Numbered from the stretch's first letter, positions 7,850 to 17,959 are shown. The stretch: DNA of 64,000 bases from an uncultured Psychrobacter sp. (GCA_947501045.1 CANMUI010000003.1:310001-374000), one strand, 5' to 3'. Notes: generated from the sequence alone by a model not told the origin. Numbers and translations: made by a program.

Positions 7850-9727
7850 ATGCAATATCCTGCTTGGAAATACTTACTCATTGCCGTCGTGCTGATCATC
7901 GCCGGTTTATATGCAGCTCCTAACCTCTACCCTGATGAGCCTGCCGTACAGATTACCAGTGCCGCAGCTGGAACCCAGTTATCAGAGGGTATCCTAACCG
8001 AGTCACAAAGCTTACTAGAAGAAGCTGGTATCAACTACCACGATGGCACTTTTGAGGGTAATAGTGCGTTGGTACGCCTTAATAACCCGACTGCTCAATT
8101 AAAAGCGCAGGAAGTCTTGCGTCAAAACTTGGGCGAAGATTATGTGGTGGCGCTGAATCTGGCACAAACTACGCCGCAGTGGTTACGTGATATCGGTGCC
8201 AAGCCAATGAAGCTAGGTCTAGATCTACGCGGCGGGGTACGTTTTGTGCTTGAAGTGGATATGGACAAAGCGCTGGAACAGCGTTTAACTAGCGCCAGCC
8301 GTGATGTTCGCCGAGATCTGCGGGCCGAGCGTATTGCAGTAACAGGTATAAAGACTGAAGATCAAAGTATCGTACTGCATTTTGCTGATACCGATGCGCG
8401 CAACCGTGCTCAAAACGTCTTACAAAGCTCAATGGGACTTAATTTCACTTTGCAGTCCTCTATTGATGAGCAAGGCCCTGCGCTTATTATGACCTATAAT
8501 GACGCTACTTTAGATGAGATCAACAGCTATGCGGTCAACCAAAACTTAACGACGCTGCGCAATCGTATCAGCGAGCTTGGTGTAGCTGAGGCATTGGTCC
8601 AATCACAAGGTGCCAATCGCATCGTTGTAGAATTGCCCGGCGTACAAGATACCGCTGAGGCCAAACGAGTGCTTGGCCGTACCGCCAATCTTGAATTTCG
8701 TCTGGTCGCTGAGGGCAGTGAAAACTTTATGGGCGGCATTCCGCCAGCTGGCACCGAAGCGTTTCCATTTCAAACCCTTGATGGTCCCCCAGTACTGCTT
8801 GAGCGCCAAGCTATTGTCACCGGTGATAAAGTGACTAATGCACAGACCAGCCTTGATGAAAACGGTCGTCCTGAGGTAAATATCACTCTAGACAGCGCTG
8901 GTGGTAAGCTTATGCAAAATGCTACGCGTACCGCTGTAGGCGATCAGATGGCAGTGTTGTTTATTGAAAACAAACAAAGAATCGCTTACGAAGAAGATCC
9001 AGAGACTGGTGAGACCATTGAAGTACGTACCCCTTATGCAGAAACCAAGGTCATCAATCGTGCTAATATTCAAGCAGTGCTTGGTTCATCGTTTCGTATC
9101 ACAGGACTCGATAGCAATGCTGAGGCGGCTGAGCTAGCACTTTTGCTACGCTCAGGAGCGCTTGCCGCGCCTATGTATTTCGTTGAGGAGCGCACTATTG
9201 GTCCCTCATTAGGGCAAGAAAACATCGATAAAGGTTTGTTTTCAACCCAAGTTGGTTATTTGCTAGTTTTTGTCTTTATGATTGTGTTTTATCGTCTCTT
9301 TGGCGTGATTGCCAATATAGCGCTGGCAATTAACGTTATTATTATTATTGCTATTATGTCGATTCTAGGCTCATCATTAACTTTGCCAGGTATTGCTGGT
9401 ATTGTCTTGACCATTGGTATGGCCGTTGATGCCAACGTCCTAATCTTTGAGCGTATACGTGAGGAGCTGGCAAACGGAGTACGGCCAAAATCCGCCGTTG
9501 TGGCAGGATTTGATCGCGCCTTTAGCAGTATTTTTGATGCCAACATTACGACATTATTGGTAGCCTTTATCTTGTTTGCCATTGGTACCGGTCCGATTAA
9601 GGGTTTTGCAATCACTTTAGCTATTGGTATCGTCAGCTCGCTCTTTACCGCAATTTTGGTGACCCGCGCCTTGGTACAAATCGCTTATGGTAAGCGCAAA
9701 TCTATCAAACGTTTGAGCATTGGCTAG
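7850..9727 (+). CDS. secD: Protein translocase subunit SecD
   Basis: SecD uses the proton-motive force, with SecF, to drive late steps of Sec export at the inner membrane. The 625-residue protein has an N-terminal membrane helix (YLLIAVVLIIAGLYAAP), the signature LGLDLRGGVRFVLEVD, a large periplasmic P1 region, and a C-terminal block of five membrane helices containing GMAVDANVLIFERIREEL. The length is close to E. coli SecD (615). I place the start at the ATG at 7850, preceded by AAAGAAG; the frame is open 28 codons further upstream, but that extension would put residues before the normal N-terminal helix. The stop is nine bases before secF. Confidence 0.97.
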   Translation: MQYPAWKYLLIAVVLIIAGLYAAPNLYPDEPAVQITSAAAGTQLSEGILTESQSLLEEAGINYHDGTFEGNSALVRLNNPTAQLKAQEVLRQNLGEDYVVALNLAQTTPQWLRDIGAKPMKLGLDLRGGVRFVLEVDMDKALEQRLTSASRDVRRDLRAERIAVTGIKTEDQSIVLHFADTDARNRAQNVLQSSMGLNFTLQSSIDEQGPALIMTYNDATLDEINSYAVNQNLTTLRNRISELGVAEALVQSQGANRIVVELPGVQDTAEAKRVLGRTANLEFRLVAEGSENFMGGIPPAGTEAFPFQTLDGPPVLLERQAIVTGDKVTNAQTSLDENGRPEVNITLDSAGGKLMQNATRTAVGDQMAVLFIENKQRIAYEEDPETGETIEVRTPYAETKVINRANIQAVLGSSFRITGLDSNAEAAELALLLRSGALAAPMYFVEERTIGPSLGQENIDKGLFSTQVGYLLVFVFMIVFYRLFGVIANIALAINVIIIIAIMSILGSSLTLPGIAGIVLTIGMAVDANVLIFERIREELANGVRPKSAVVAGFDRAFSSIFDANITTLLVAFILFAIGTGPIKGFAITLAIGIVSSLFTAILVTRALVQIAYGKRKSIKRLSIG

Positions 9728-9736
9728 GAGAAACAC

Positions 9737-11020
9737 ATGGCGACTAAGAATACACCCCCAGAGCACAACAATACGCCGACATCTAGCAGCTCAGGTGACG
9801 GCACAAGTAATAACCCTGATAGTAATAACAGACGTCGCAGCCGTAATAAGCCGCGCCGTGATGGTAAAGGCAGCAACACACAAACCAATAAATCTGGTCC
9901 TTCTAAGACTAGTAAAGGCAACTCTCGGCGCGGCGGTAAAGGTAGTCAGGCACTGACCACTCAAGATACTATTATTGGTCAAGATACAAGTGCTGGCATT
10001 AATCCTAATGAATCAGTTGATAGCGCTGCCGATGATGCCGCTTTAGCTGAAGGCGGTATTAAAGCCATTGGTGATCAGCGTATTATTCCCTTTATGAAGA
10101 TAGAAAAACCGATGGCTATCTTATCGGTACTATTGATTATCGGTAGTATTATTGCGATCGCGGTTAATGGTCTTAATCTCGGTCTTGACTTTACTGGAGG
10201 GGTTTCAGCGGATGTGAGTTATGAGCAGCCCGCCGAACAAACTGAGGTGGTACAAGCACTGGCTGATAATGGTTTTGACGATGCTGTGGTGCAGTATCTG
10301 GGTACACGGCAAGAGCTATTAGTACGCTTGCCGCCGCAATCAGATAATATTGATGGCTTAAGTGCTTCGCTAAATCAAGCGTTGGAGCTGCCCAACAATC
10401 AGGTCGAGATTAGCAACGTTAATATCATTGGTAGTCAAGTCGGTAATGAGGTCTATCTTAACTCTGTGATGGCTATAGCATTGGCGCTAGCCTGTATGCT
10501 AGGCTATGTAGCACTGCGCTTCCAGTTTAAGCTTGCCATAGGAGCAGTGATGGCTTTATTTCACGATGCTATTGTGACCGTTGGGGTATTTGCTCTTTTT
10601 GGTTTCCCCTTTGATTTAACGGTACTAGCTGCGGTACTTGCGCTAATCGGTTATTCGCTTAATGACACTATCGTCGTCTACGACCGTATCCGTGAAAACT
10701 TTCGCCGCGTTCGTGGTATTACGCCGCGCCAAACGATCGATTTGTCACTAACAGAGACTTTGCGCCGTACTATTATGACTATCTCAACGGTACTACTGGT
10801 AGTATTGGCGATGATGTTTTTGGGTGGTGATGGCTTGTATTGGTTCTCAGTTGCACTATTTATTGGTCTTATTGCAGGTACCTATTCATCCATCTATATC
10901 TCAAGCTCTATTCCGCTTCGAATGGGACTATCGCGTGACGATTTCGTAGTTAAAGTGAAGCCTGAATTTGAAGAAGAAATCGTCACCTTCAATGATCCAA
11001 AGATGTTTGAGCAAGACTAA
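9737..11020 (+). CDS. secF: Protein translocase subunit SecF with long disordered N-terminal extension
   Basis: SecF partners SecD in proton-driven protein export. The family core starts near residue 120 with the first membrane helix, then GLDFTGGVSADV, a periplasmic loop and five further helices carrying ALIGYSLNDTIVVYDRIREN. The protein has 427 residues against 323 in E. coli. The excess is an N-terminal tail of about 115 residues, rich in Asn, Ser, Gly, Arg and Lys (for example NRRRSRNKPRRDGKG) and then acidic before the first helix. This tail should be cytoplasmic and unstructured. The ATG is preceded by AGGAG at a normal distance and directly follows the secD stop, so the extension is not an obvious start error. 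Confidence 0.95.
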   Translation: MATKNTPPEHNNTPTSSSSGDGTSNNPDSNNRRRSRNKPRRDGKGSNTQTNKSGPSKTSKGNSRRGGKGSQALTTQDTIIGQDTSAGINPNESVDSAADDAALAEGGIKAIGDQRIIPFMKIEKPMAILSVLLIIGSIIAIAVNGLNLGLDFTGGVSADVSYEQPAEQTEVVQALADNGFDDAVVQYLGTRQELLVRLPPQSDNIDGLSASLNQALELPNNQVEISNVNIIGSQVGNEVYLNSVMAIALALACMLGYVALRFQFKLAIGAVMALFHDAIVTVGVFALFGFPFDLTVLAAVLALIGYSLNDTIVVYDRIRENFRRVRGITPRQTIDLSLTETLRRTIMTISTVLLVVLAMMFLGGDGLYWFSVALFIGLIAGTYSSIYISSSIPLRMGLSRDDFVVKVKPEFEEEIVTFNDPKMFEQD

Positions 11021-11084
11021 GATATGGATAGTAAAGTGGCATTGATAATAAAGTATTGAGTACAGCGTCCTTATCTTTATCTAT

Positions 11085-11115
11085 AAGCACCTATCTATTA
11101 GGTGCTTTATTTTGT
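11085..11115 (+). terminator. Intrinsic terminator after secF
   Basis: A nine-base-pair stem (AAGCACCTA with TAGGTGCTT) and five-base loop are followed by TATTTTG. It closes the yajC-secD-secF operon just before the MATE gene. Confidence 0.75.
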
Positions 11116-11146
11116 ATGACTAGCAATACATATAAGTGATCATATT

Positions 11147-12547
11147 ATGTCAACTGCTCAATCGCCGCAGGCCAGACCACCTATTGACACTCGCTACGCG
11201 CACATCATTGCCATAGCGATTCCAGTGCTGCTTGCAAATTTAGCCATGCCGCTACAAAGTGTCATCGATACGGCGGTCGTAGGTAATATGAATGAGGCGT
11301 CAAAGCTTGCTGGTATGGGGCTTGCCATACAACTATTGTCTTTACTACTGGTTAGTTTTAACTTTTTGCAGTACGCCTCCTCAGGATTATCAGCGCAAGC
11401 ATTAGGGCAACTTGCTGATAGCGCCGAATCAGCAACTAATCAGCAAAAGCTAGCGCCGCTATTACCTATTTTGCAGCGTGCCTTGTTATTAGCCGTTGGC
11501 ATCGGACTGGTACTACTGCTTGCTAAACCATGGTTGATCGATTTTGGTCTGCAAGCTTTATCTGCTAACCCTGCCAGCGCCGTCGCAGCAAAAACCTATC
11601 TAGACGTACGTTTTTGGGGCGTCGTTGCTGAGCTGATGAACTTTGCCTTTATTGGCTGGTTTGCCGGACAAGGTAAGACCCGCTATATGCTCTACCAACA
11701 AGGGTTTATTGCCCTACTTAACATTGTGCTGACCTTATTTTTTGTTTATGGTATGCAGCTGGATTTAGTAGGCGTGGCGCTAGGTACGACAATCGCCTTT
11801 TGGTCAGGGGTAGTATTGGCATTGTGGCTTAGTCGTCGTCATTTACAGTTGAGCTGGTCAAGCCTGTTTACCGCTGATTCGAAAGACTTCGCTAAACATA
11901 AAATGCTTAGGCTATTTTCTTTGAATAAAGATATTTTTGTGCGTACGCTTATTTTGACGTTAAGCTTTACATGGATTACCCGCTTGTCCGCGCAAAGCGG
12001 TGATCTGATTCTAGCTGCTAATGCTATTTTATTACAAGTTCTTAGCATCTCAGCCTTTGCCCTTGATGGCGTAGCCGTATCAGCTGAAACTCTAAGTGGT
12101 CAAGCAGCAGGGCGGCGTGATTGGGTACGCTTTCGCATTATCGTTAAACGTACTGGTATAGTTAGCTACGCTCTTGCTATTATACTCAGCGCTATATGGT
12201 GGCTCGCTATGCCAACTTATCTACAGCTGGTGACTAATATTGATAGTGTTTTTGCTTTGGCCGACGCTTATAAAGGCTACGCTATACTCCTGCCTCTAGT
12301 AGGTGTAGGTGCTTATTGGCTTGATGGTATATTCTTTGGGTTAACCGCAGGACACATCATTCGTAATGCAGCTTTGATACTGGCAGTGCTCTTTTTTCCG
12401 CTCAGTTGGCTGCTGTTTCAACAATATGATATGACCGGTATTTGGCTTGGAGTTTGGTGTTTATTGCTTTTGCGTATGCTGATTCTTAGCGCCTTTTTGT
12501 ACCGTGCTCAGATGACCGGTAGCTACGAAAAACTACAGCCGAGTTGA
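11147..12547 (+). CDS. MATE family efflux transporter, DinF-like
   Basis: This inner-membrane multidrug/organic-cation antiporter has 466 residues and about twelve predicted membrane helices. The N-terminal part has the MATE-like sequence IAIPVLLANLAMPLQSVIDTAVVG. The middle has the second half-repeat (SFTWITRLSAQSGDLILAANAILLQ) and GVAVSAETLSGQAAGRRDW, typical of the DinF branch. The substrate cannot be predicted. The ribosome binding site is weak. It is separated from secF by a terminator and followed after 62 bases by azlC on the same strand, so it may share a transcript with azlCD, but a functional link is not evident. Confidence 0.9.
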   Translation: MSTAQSPQARPPIDTRYAHIIAIAIPVLLANLAMPLQSVIDTAVVGNMNEASKLAGMGLAIQLLSLLLVSFNFLQYASSGLSAQALGQLADSAESATNQQKLAPLLPILQRALLLAVGIGLVLLLAKPWLIDFGLQALSANPASAVAAKTYLDVRFWGVVAELMNFAFIGWFAGQGKTRYMLYQQGFIALLNIVLTLFFVYGMQLDLVGVALGTTIAFWSGVVLALWLSRRHLQLSWSSLFTADSKDFAKHKMLRLFSLNKDIFVRTLILTLSFTWITRLSAQSGDLILAANAILLQVLSISAFALDGVAVSAETLSGQAAGRRDWVRFRIIVKRTGIVSYALAIILSAIWWLAMPTYLQLVTNIDSVFALADAYKGYAILLPLVGVGAYWLDGIFFGLTAGHIIRNAALILAVLFFPLSWLLFQQYDMTGIWLGVWCLLLLRMLILSAFLYRAQMTGSYEKLQPS

Positions 12548-12609
12548 TAGGTTACAAAAACAGGCTAATCAAAAACTTTAGTATAGATTAGACAATCGCA
12601 GGATATCAC

Positions 12610-13332
12610 GTGGACACTTATTCCAATCAAAGAAAAAGCACTACCTACCTATGGTCTGAGGGTTTCAAAAAAAGCCTGCCAGTAGCGATGGGCTATCTGC
12701 CTGCAGGTATTGCTTTTGGAGTTTTAGCCCAAGTCGCAGGGGTGCCTATTTGGGCGACAATTATGCTAAGTATTGTATTGTATGCAGGCGCCGCTCAGTA
12801 TGCCTGCTTGCCCATGCTTAGCGCCGGTTTACCTATTGGTAGCATAGCAACTAACATTGCCGCGATCAATTTGCGTCATGTGTTCTACGGGGTGCCTCTA
12901 CTGCAGTATCTACCCACCCAAAAGCTGGCGAAAACTTATTGTCTTTTTGCTCTCACTGACGAAACCTTTTCTGTAATGACTAGCTTGCCTCTTGATGCCA
13001 GACAAAAGCTAATATTACCAATTAGCTTATTCAATCAAAGTTGGTGGGTACTGGCATCCGCTATTGGGGTGATGATCGGCAGCGCGCTGAATGATTTGGT
13101 GCCCCATTTGGATTTTGCACTGGTTTGTTTGTTTGCTATTTTGGCTTATGAACAGTTTCAAAGTATCAAACGCTACTTCCCTATTGGTATTGCGGCTGTA
13201 GCCTTAATCATAGCGTCATTCTTTACCAGTAACTGGTTGTTATTGATGGCTATCACCCTCTGTATGCTCCTGATCTTAGCACGCGGCTTTTGGCTACAGC
13301 GCCGAATAACAGGAGAGACTCATGACCAGTAG
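12610..13332 (+). CDS. azlC: AzlC family branched-chain amino acid exporter, large subunit
   Basis: AzlC and AzlD form a two-component inner-membrane exporter for branched-chain amino acids and analogues (known as BrnFE in Corynebacterium). The 240-residue protein has several membrane helices and the family sequences LPVAMGYLPAGIAFGVLA and ATNIAAINLRHVFYG, plus DETFSV. It starts with GTG; AGGA seven bases upstream supports this. The last 11 bases overlap azlD, which suggests translational coupling. Confidence 0.92.
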   Translation: MDTYSNQRKSTTYLWSEGFKKSLPVAMGYLPAGIAFGVLAQVAGVPIWATIMLSIVLYAGAAQYACLPMLSAGLPIGSIATNIAAINLRHVFYGVPLLQYLPTQKLAKTYCLFALTDETFSVMTSLPLDARQKLILPISLFNQSWWVLASAIGVMIGSALNDLVPHLDFALVCLFAILAYEQFQSIKRYFPIGIAAVALIIASFFTSNWLLLMAITLCMLLILARGFWLQRRITGETHDQ

Positions 13333-13681
13333 TTATTTAATTATTGCAACATTCGCTATGGCAGGAGTCACCTTTATTACTCGTGCTATTCCCGCTTTAA
13401 TACCTAAAAAGCTACTGGATACGCCTTGGCTACATAGGCTTAATGAGAGCTTACCATTATCGGTTATGGTATTACTGATTTTAACTAGCCTATCTTATCA
13501 AGACCTATCCGTTAGTACCGGACTTAGTAGCGCGGAGCTACATTTATTGCTAGCACAGATTGGCGCATTAGCATTAGTATTGTTTATTTATCATTTTAGT
13601 CGTCAGTTGTTAGTTAGTATGATTGTTGGCATAGCCGCTGTTAATGGCTTGCTATGGACCTTTAGTTCTTTATTAAATTGA
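13322..13681 (+). CDS. azlD: AzlD family branched-chain amino acid exporter, small subunit
   Basis: This is the small partner of AzlC: 119 residues with about four membrane helices, containing the typical start AGVTFITRAIPALIPKKLL. The ATG lies inside the end of azlC and is preceded by AGGAGAG, so the two subunits are made together in one operon. A terminator follows at 13721. Confidence 0.92.
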   Translation: MTSSYLIIATFAMAGVTFITRAIPALIPKKLLDTPWLHRLNESLPLSVMVLLILTSLSYQDLSVSTGLSSAELHLLLAQIGALALVLFIYHFSRQLLVSMIVGIAAVNGLLWTFSSLLN

Positions 13682-13720
13682 AAAACTTCAATTAAAGATT
13701 TAATAAATAAAAACCAAACA

Positions 13721-13756
13721 AAAAAGCTGAACTCTATAAAGAATTCAGCTTTTTTA
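13721..13756. terminator. Bidirectional intrinsic terminator
   Basis: The stem AAAAAGCTGAA with TTCAGCTTTTT has A and T tracts on both sides. It separates the convergent azlD (+) and purF (-) genes. Confidence 0.8.
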
Positions 13757-13783
13757 TAATATTATTGTATGATTTTACATGGC

Positions 13784-15319
13784 TTACATCTCTTCTACGC
13801 CCATCATATCAACTGGGGTATCGGCAACAATTTGCACGCCCTTTTTACCAACTTTAGCGATATCGTTGCGCTGCGCTTGCAGATGATCAAGATAAGCTTC
13901 GTTGATTTGACCCGTAATATAACAGCCATTAAATACTGCACAGTCAAAGCCTTCAACGCGGCTATGTTTGGTATCTTTTACCGCCTCAATCAGATCATCC
14001 AAGTCTTGGAAAATCAGACGATCAGCACCGATAATTTTGCGCACCTCTTCTACGCTGTGGCCTGAGGCAATCAGCTCACTACGCACTGGCATATCGATAC
14101 CATAAACATTAGGGTATTTGACCGGCGGCGCCGCGCTAGCAAAAAACACCTTTTTAGCACCAGCATCACGAGCCATTTGAATGATTTCATGGCAAGTAGT
14201 ACCGCGCACGATAGAGTCATCAACCAACAACACGTTTTTGTCCTTGAACTCTAAAGGTACGGCGCTCAGCTTTTGACGCACTGACTTTTTGCGCTGCTGC
14301 TGTCCTGGCATAATAAAGGTGCGGCCAATGTAGCGGTTTTTCATAAAGCCTTCGCGGTACTTAATGTTCATCTTAAGCGCCAGCTCCATCGCTGAGGTAC
14401 GCGAAGTATCTGGAATCGGAATCACCACATCTATGTCGTGATCATCACCCCATTCATCAAGAATTTTTTGTCCCAGTTTCTCGCCCATACGCAGACGTGA
14501 TTTATAAACCGAGATATTGTCCATAATCGAATCAGGACGCGCAAAGTACACATATTCAAAAATACAAGGCGTATATTCTTTCTGCTCAACACACTGATAA
14601 GTATGCAACTGATGATGCATGTCAATAAAGATTGCCTCACCAGGTTTGACATCACGAACAATATTAAAGCCACAACCCGTCAAGGCAACCGACTCTGAGG
14701 CTACCATGTATTCTGTACCGCCATTAGCCGCCAAGCGCTCACCAAAGATGAGCGGACGAATACCATTCGGATCACGAAACGCTAATAAGCCATGACCGGT
14801 AATCATCGCCACAACCCCATAAGCGCCCTCGCAGCGCGCATAAACTGCTTTTACCGCCTCAAAGATATCATCAGGCGTAGGATGAGTCTTGCCTAAATCC
14901 TGCATCTCATGGGCTAACACATTAAGTAGTACTTCAGAGTCAGAGTCAGTATTGAGATGACGACGATCGTCTTGATAAAGCGCTTTGGCAAGGCTCTCTG
15001 CATTGGTCAGATTACCGTTGTGCGCTAAAGTAATACCATAAGGCGAGTTGACATAAAATGGCTGCGCCTCAGCACTACTTGAGGTACCGGCGGTAGGATA
15101 ACGTACGTGACCGATACCAAATTGTCCGATAAGCTTTACCATATGACGGTTCATAAAGACATCGCGCACCATACCGTTCTCTTTACGCAGGTATAAACGC
15201 CCATCTTGCAAAGTAACAATACCCGCAGCATCTTGCCCACGATGCTGTAACATCGTTAAAGCATCATAAAGAATTTGGTTGACTGGCTCATGAGCTGCAA
15301 CCCCGACGACTCCACACAT
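13784..15319 (-). CDS. purF: Amidophosphoribosyltransferase PurF
   Basis: PurF makes 5-phosphoribosylamine from PRPP and glutamine, the first step of de novo purine synthesis. The protein begins MCGVVGV, giving the N-terminal nucleophile cysteine C2 after removal of Met. The glutaminase domain includes HRGQDAAGI, GHVRYPTAG and the NGNLTN segment. The PRPP-binding loop VLLVDDSIVRGTT is in the C-terminal half. The length of 511 residues is normal. It lies 182 bases downstream of cvpA on the same strand, the classic cvpA-purF arrangement. Confidence 0.98.
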   Translation of the reverse strand: MCGVVGVAAHEPVNQILYDALTMLQHRGQDAAGIVTLQDGRLYLRKENGMVRDVFMNRHMVKLIGQFGIGHVRYPTAGTSSSAEAQPFYVNSPYGITLAHNGNLTNAESLAKALYQDDRRHLNTDSDSEVLLNVLAHEMQDLGKTHPTPDDIFEAVKAVYARCEGAYGVVAMITGHGLLAFRDPNGIRPLIFGERLAANGGTEYMVASESVALTGCGFNIVRDVKPGEAIFIDMHHQLHTYQCVEQKEYTPCIFEYVYFARPDSIMDNISVYKSRLRMGEKLGQKILDEWGDDHDIDVVIPIPDTSRTSAMELALKMNIKYREGFMKNRYIGRTFIMPGQQQRKKSVRQKLSAVPLEFKDKNVLLVDDSIVRGTTCHEIIQMARDAGAKKVFFASAAPPVKYPNVYGIDMPVRSELIASGHSVEEVRKIIGADRLIFQDLDDLIEAVKDTKHSRVEGFDCAVFNGCYITGQINEAYLDHLQAQRNDIAKVGKKGVQIVADTPVDMMGVEEM

Positions 15320-15501
15320 AGTTATGTCCTATTTTGAACCGAGATTTGGTATTATGATGATAATTTAATCTTAATAATACTGTAGATTATTAAATAATAC
15401 CTTAGAAGTACTAGTTGTTGTCCAACTACTTATTGTAAATACTGATTTAGAAAATATAAATAATAAAAGCTAAACTAAAAACTTGTAGGATAATGGTTTG
15501 G

Positions 15502-15999
15502 TTATGACTGGTTGACTTGATCCCAAGCAGCGCCTAGCACATTTGATGCTAATTCCTGACCCATAGGAGCATAAGGAAGCAGCTCAGGCGCAAGTATAGA
15601 GGTTTGCCACTGCGGCAGCTGTACTAATAATGGCGCGCTGATACTCATAATCACTAATACGACTAGAATGTTTTTAGCCGCGCCCAATACGCCGCCGGCC
15701 ATTTTATCTAATGCGCCTAGACGCAGAGTTCTAAGTACCTCTGCAAATACGAACGCTACCAGATGCATCACGGTCAAAATTACCACGACTACTAGTAGAA
15801 ATGCCAAAGCCAGTTGTAATACTGGATTTTGTACTACGCCTGAGAGCTGCGGAGCAACTGCGCTAGCTAACCGCGTAGCCGCAATGAGGGCGATAAACCA
15901 GCCTGCTAACCCTACTGCAGTCTTAATTAATCCTACTTGAAAGCCGCGCCACAGGCCAATAAGAACAACAACGGCAATCACGATATCTAAACCACTCAT
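15502..15999 (-). CDS. cvpA: CvpA family membrane protein
   Basis: CvpA is a small inner-membrane protein first named for colicin V production and linked genetically to purF. The 165 residues contain four membrane helices and the family pattern DIVIAVVVLIGLWRGFQVGLIK near the start, then LDKMAGGVLGAAKNILVV. It precedes purF on the same strand. The molecular role remains poorly defined in the family. Confidence 0.92.
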   Translation of the reverse strand: MSGLDIVIAVVVLIGLWRGFQVGLIKTAVGLAGWFIALIAATRLASAVAPQLSGVVQNPVLQLALAFLLVVVVILTVMHLVAFVFAEVLRTLRLGALDKMAGGVLGAAKNILVVLVIMSISAPLLVQLPQWQTSILAPELLPYAPMGQELASNVLGAAWDQVNQS

Positions 16000-16096
16000 A
16001 TTTACCGCCTTTATCCTAGTAAGCTTTTCTGGTCAACCCGTAAGCCTTACAATCGCCCTATGAATTTTTATAAAAAGCTTATTCTGCTTAACTCTC

Positions 16097-17137
16097 TTAT
16101 ACATCACTATCTTGAGAATCATAGTAACCGCCAATAGCTTGAATACAAGACTGCACTAGACCTGGTCCACGATAAATGAGGCCAGTATAAAGTTGTACCA
16201 TATCTGCACCCGCTACGATCTTTTTGACTGCTTTTTCGCCGCTATCAATACCGCCAACCCCTATCAACGCAACCTTGTCATCTAGCTGATCAGAGAATTG
16301 TTGCAAAACCTGCGTACTAATATGACTAACTGGACGACCTGATAAACCACCACTTTGGTCGCCATCGGCCAAATCCTCAACGCCTACTCGGCTCAATGTG
16401 GTATTGGTCGCAATCAGCCCATCAATCTCAAAGTCGAGCAGCTGCTGGGAGATATAATCAACCTGTAAAGGTTCTAAATCTGGAGCTACTTTTAGCACTA
16501 GCGGCACATAGAATCCGTATTCGGTTGCCAACTGGCTATGACGGTTTTTGATAGTATCTAAAAGCTGAGTTAAGGCCTCACCGCTTTGTAGGTCACGTAA
16601 ATTCTTAGTATTTGGTGAGGAGATATTCACCGTAATATAGGAGGCATGCGGATAAACACGTTCTAGACAATAGACATAATCATCTGCCGCTTGCTCAACA
16701 GGAGTACTCGCGTTTTTGCCGATATTGATACCGATATTGCCTTTATACTTGCAGCGTTTGACATTATCGATTAAATAATCAACGCCTTGATTGTTAAAGC
16801 CCATACGGTTGATGATGGCATCCGCTTGCTTGAGTCTAAACAAACGCGGCTTATCATTACCGATTTGCGGTTTTGGGGTGACTGTACCCACCTCAATAAA
16901 ACCAAAACCTAACTCGGCAAGCGCATCAATATAATCACCGTTTTTATCCAAACCTGCAGCCAGACCAACTGGATTTGAAAATTGCAGTCCCATACAGTCT
17001 GTAGGCTGCATAAATTGACTGTAAACCAGACCTAGAGCGCGAGCTTTGTGAGCCTTTTCTAGTAAAGATAAGGTCATATCATGAGCGTGCTCAGGATCCA
17101 TCTTAAATAAAAATGGACGAAGTAAAGCATAAGACAT
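16097..17137 (-). CDS. pyrD: Dihydroorotate dehydrogenase (quinone), class 2
   Basis: PyrD oxidises dihydroorotate to orotate in pyrimidine synthesis, passing electrons to the quinone pool at the inner membrane. The N-terminal helical region (YALLRPFLFKMDPEHAHDM) is the membrane-associating part of class 2 enzymes. The FMN barrel shows NPVGLAAGLDKNGD, GFGFIEVGTVTPKPQ, NRMGFNNQG, the catalytic serine region TVNISSPNT, and TNTT and GVGGI motifs. The length of 346 is close to the usual 336-345. Confidence 0.97.
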   Translation of the reverse strand: MSYALLRPFLFKMDPEHAHDMTLSLLEKAHKARALGLVYSQFMQPTDCMGLQFSNPVGLAAGLDKNGDYIDALAELGFGFIEVGTVTPKPQIGNDKPRLFRLKQADAIINRMGFNNQGVDYLIDNVKRCKYKGNIGINIGKNASTPVEQAADDYVYCLERVYPHASYITVNISSPNTKNLRDLQSGEALTQLLDTIKNRHSQLATEYGFYVPLVLKVAPDLEPLQVDYISQQLLDFEIDGLIATNTTLSRVGVEDLADGDQSGGLSGRPVSHISTQVLQQFSDQLDDKVALIGVGGIDSGEKAVKKIVAGADMVQLYTGLIYRGPGLVQSCIQAIGGYYDSQDSDV

Positions 17138-17295
17138 AATGGCAATTAACCTGGTTTAAATAAAGGAGCAGATAGAAAATAAAGCTATCATAAACAAGCT
17201 GGCAATAGTAATAAAATGCTATGTATGTATTATATCAGCTTAAGAAAAACAAGACTAAAGCTTTGTTCTCTAATTCATCGTCGAGAAAAGCCTAA

Positions 17296-17835
17296 TCAAG
17301 GTACGGGACGATTATCAGTAAGTGCCACCCAGCCGCGTACGATACGGTACAGATGCCAAATAAACGTAAACGCCATAATAAGTAGACCAAGACCGGTCAG
17401 CAAAATCGAGCTAAGCGCTAAACTACCACTATCTGCAAAAACGCTTACCCCAAGACCACCAAGCGCAAAGGTTATTATAATCATGCCAATAACAAACAAC
17501 ACGATACTATACCAAAAAGTTTTAATCTGCCAATCAAAATGGGTGGCAAGCCAAGTATTATCGGCATCACGGCGCTTAGCATAATTCATCACTATTGGCA
17601 CGATCCATAGTAGACCTGCGGTAAAATAGCTGAGGACATATAATAAGTAAGTTATATGATTATAAAGAGTAAGAGAGCGCTGTTCACTTGTAGTTAGCAG
17701 ATGGCCTCCTTGCTGGGTAAGTTTATATGTCTGTGATTCAATACCAAGATCATTATAACCTGTAGAGTTAGTCTCGGTCATTTGAGTTTGACGCTGCAAG
17801 CGTTCTTTAGAATTGGAGTCAGGAGCATTATTCAT
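17296..17835 (-). CDS. Small integral membrane protein, DUF4870-like
   Basis: The 179-residue protein has a polar N-terminus of about 60 residues, then three to four membrane helices (YLLYVLSYFTAGLLWIVPIVM, SIVLFVIGMIIITFALGG, ILLTGLGLLIMAFTFIWHLYRIVRG). The phrase HFDWQIKTFW and the closing RIVRGW are like DUF4870 and related small membrane families. The function is unknown. I place the start at the ATG at 17835 because GGAG lies nine bases upstream; the frame is open for 21 more codons. It sits between pyrD and gspM on the same strand. Confidence 0.75.
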   Translation of the reverse strand: MNNAPDSNSKERLQRQTQMTETNSTGYNDLGIESQTYKLTQQGGHLLTTSEQRSLTLYNHITYLLYVLSYFTAGLLWIVPIVMNYAKRRDADNTWLATHFDWQIKTFWYSIVLFVIGMIIITFALGGLGVSVFADSGSLALSSILLTGLGLLIMAFTFIWHLYRIVRGWVALTDNRPVP

Positions 17836-17959
17836 AATAAGTATCTCCATCTGGCAGGCAGTCGACCATAATGTACAACCAATGTTATCTTTAAGCATTT
17901 CATTGTGCCGGATAACATACTTTTCAAGATAGTAAATAAATGCAAGTTGATAAATACAA

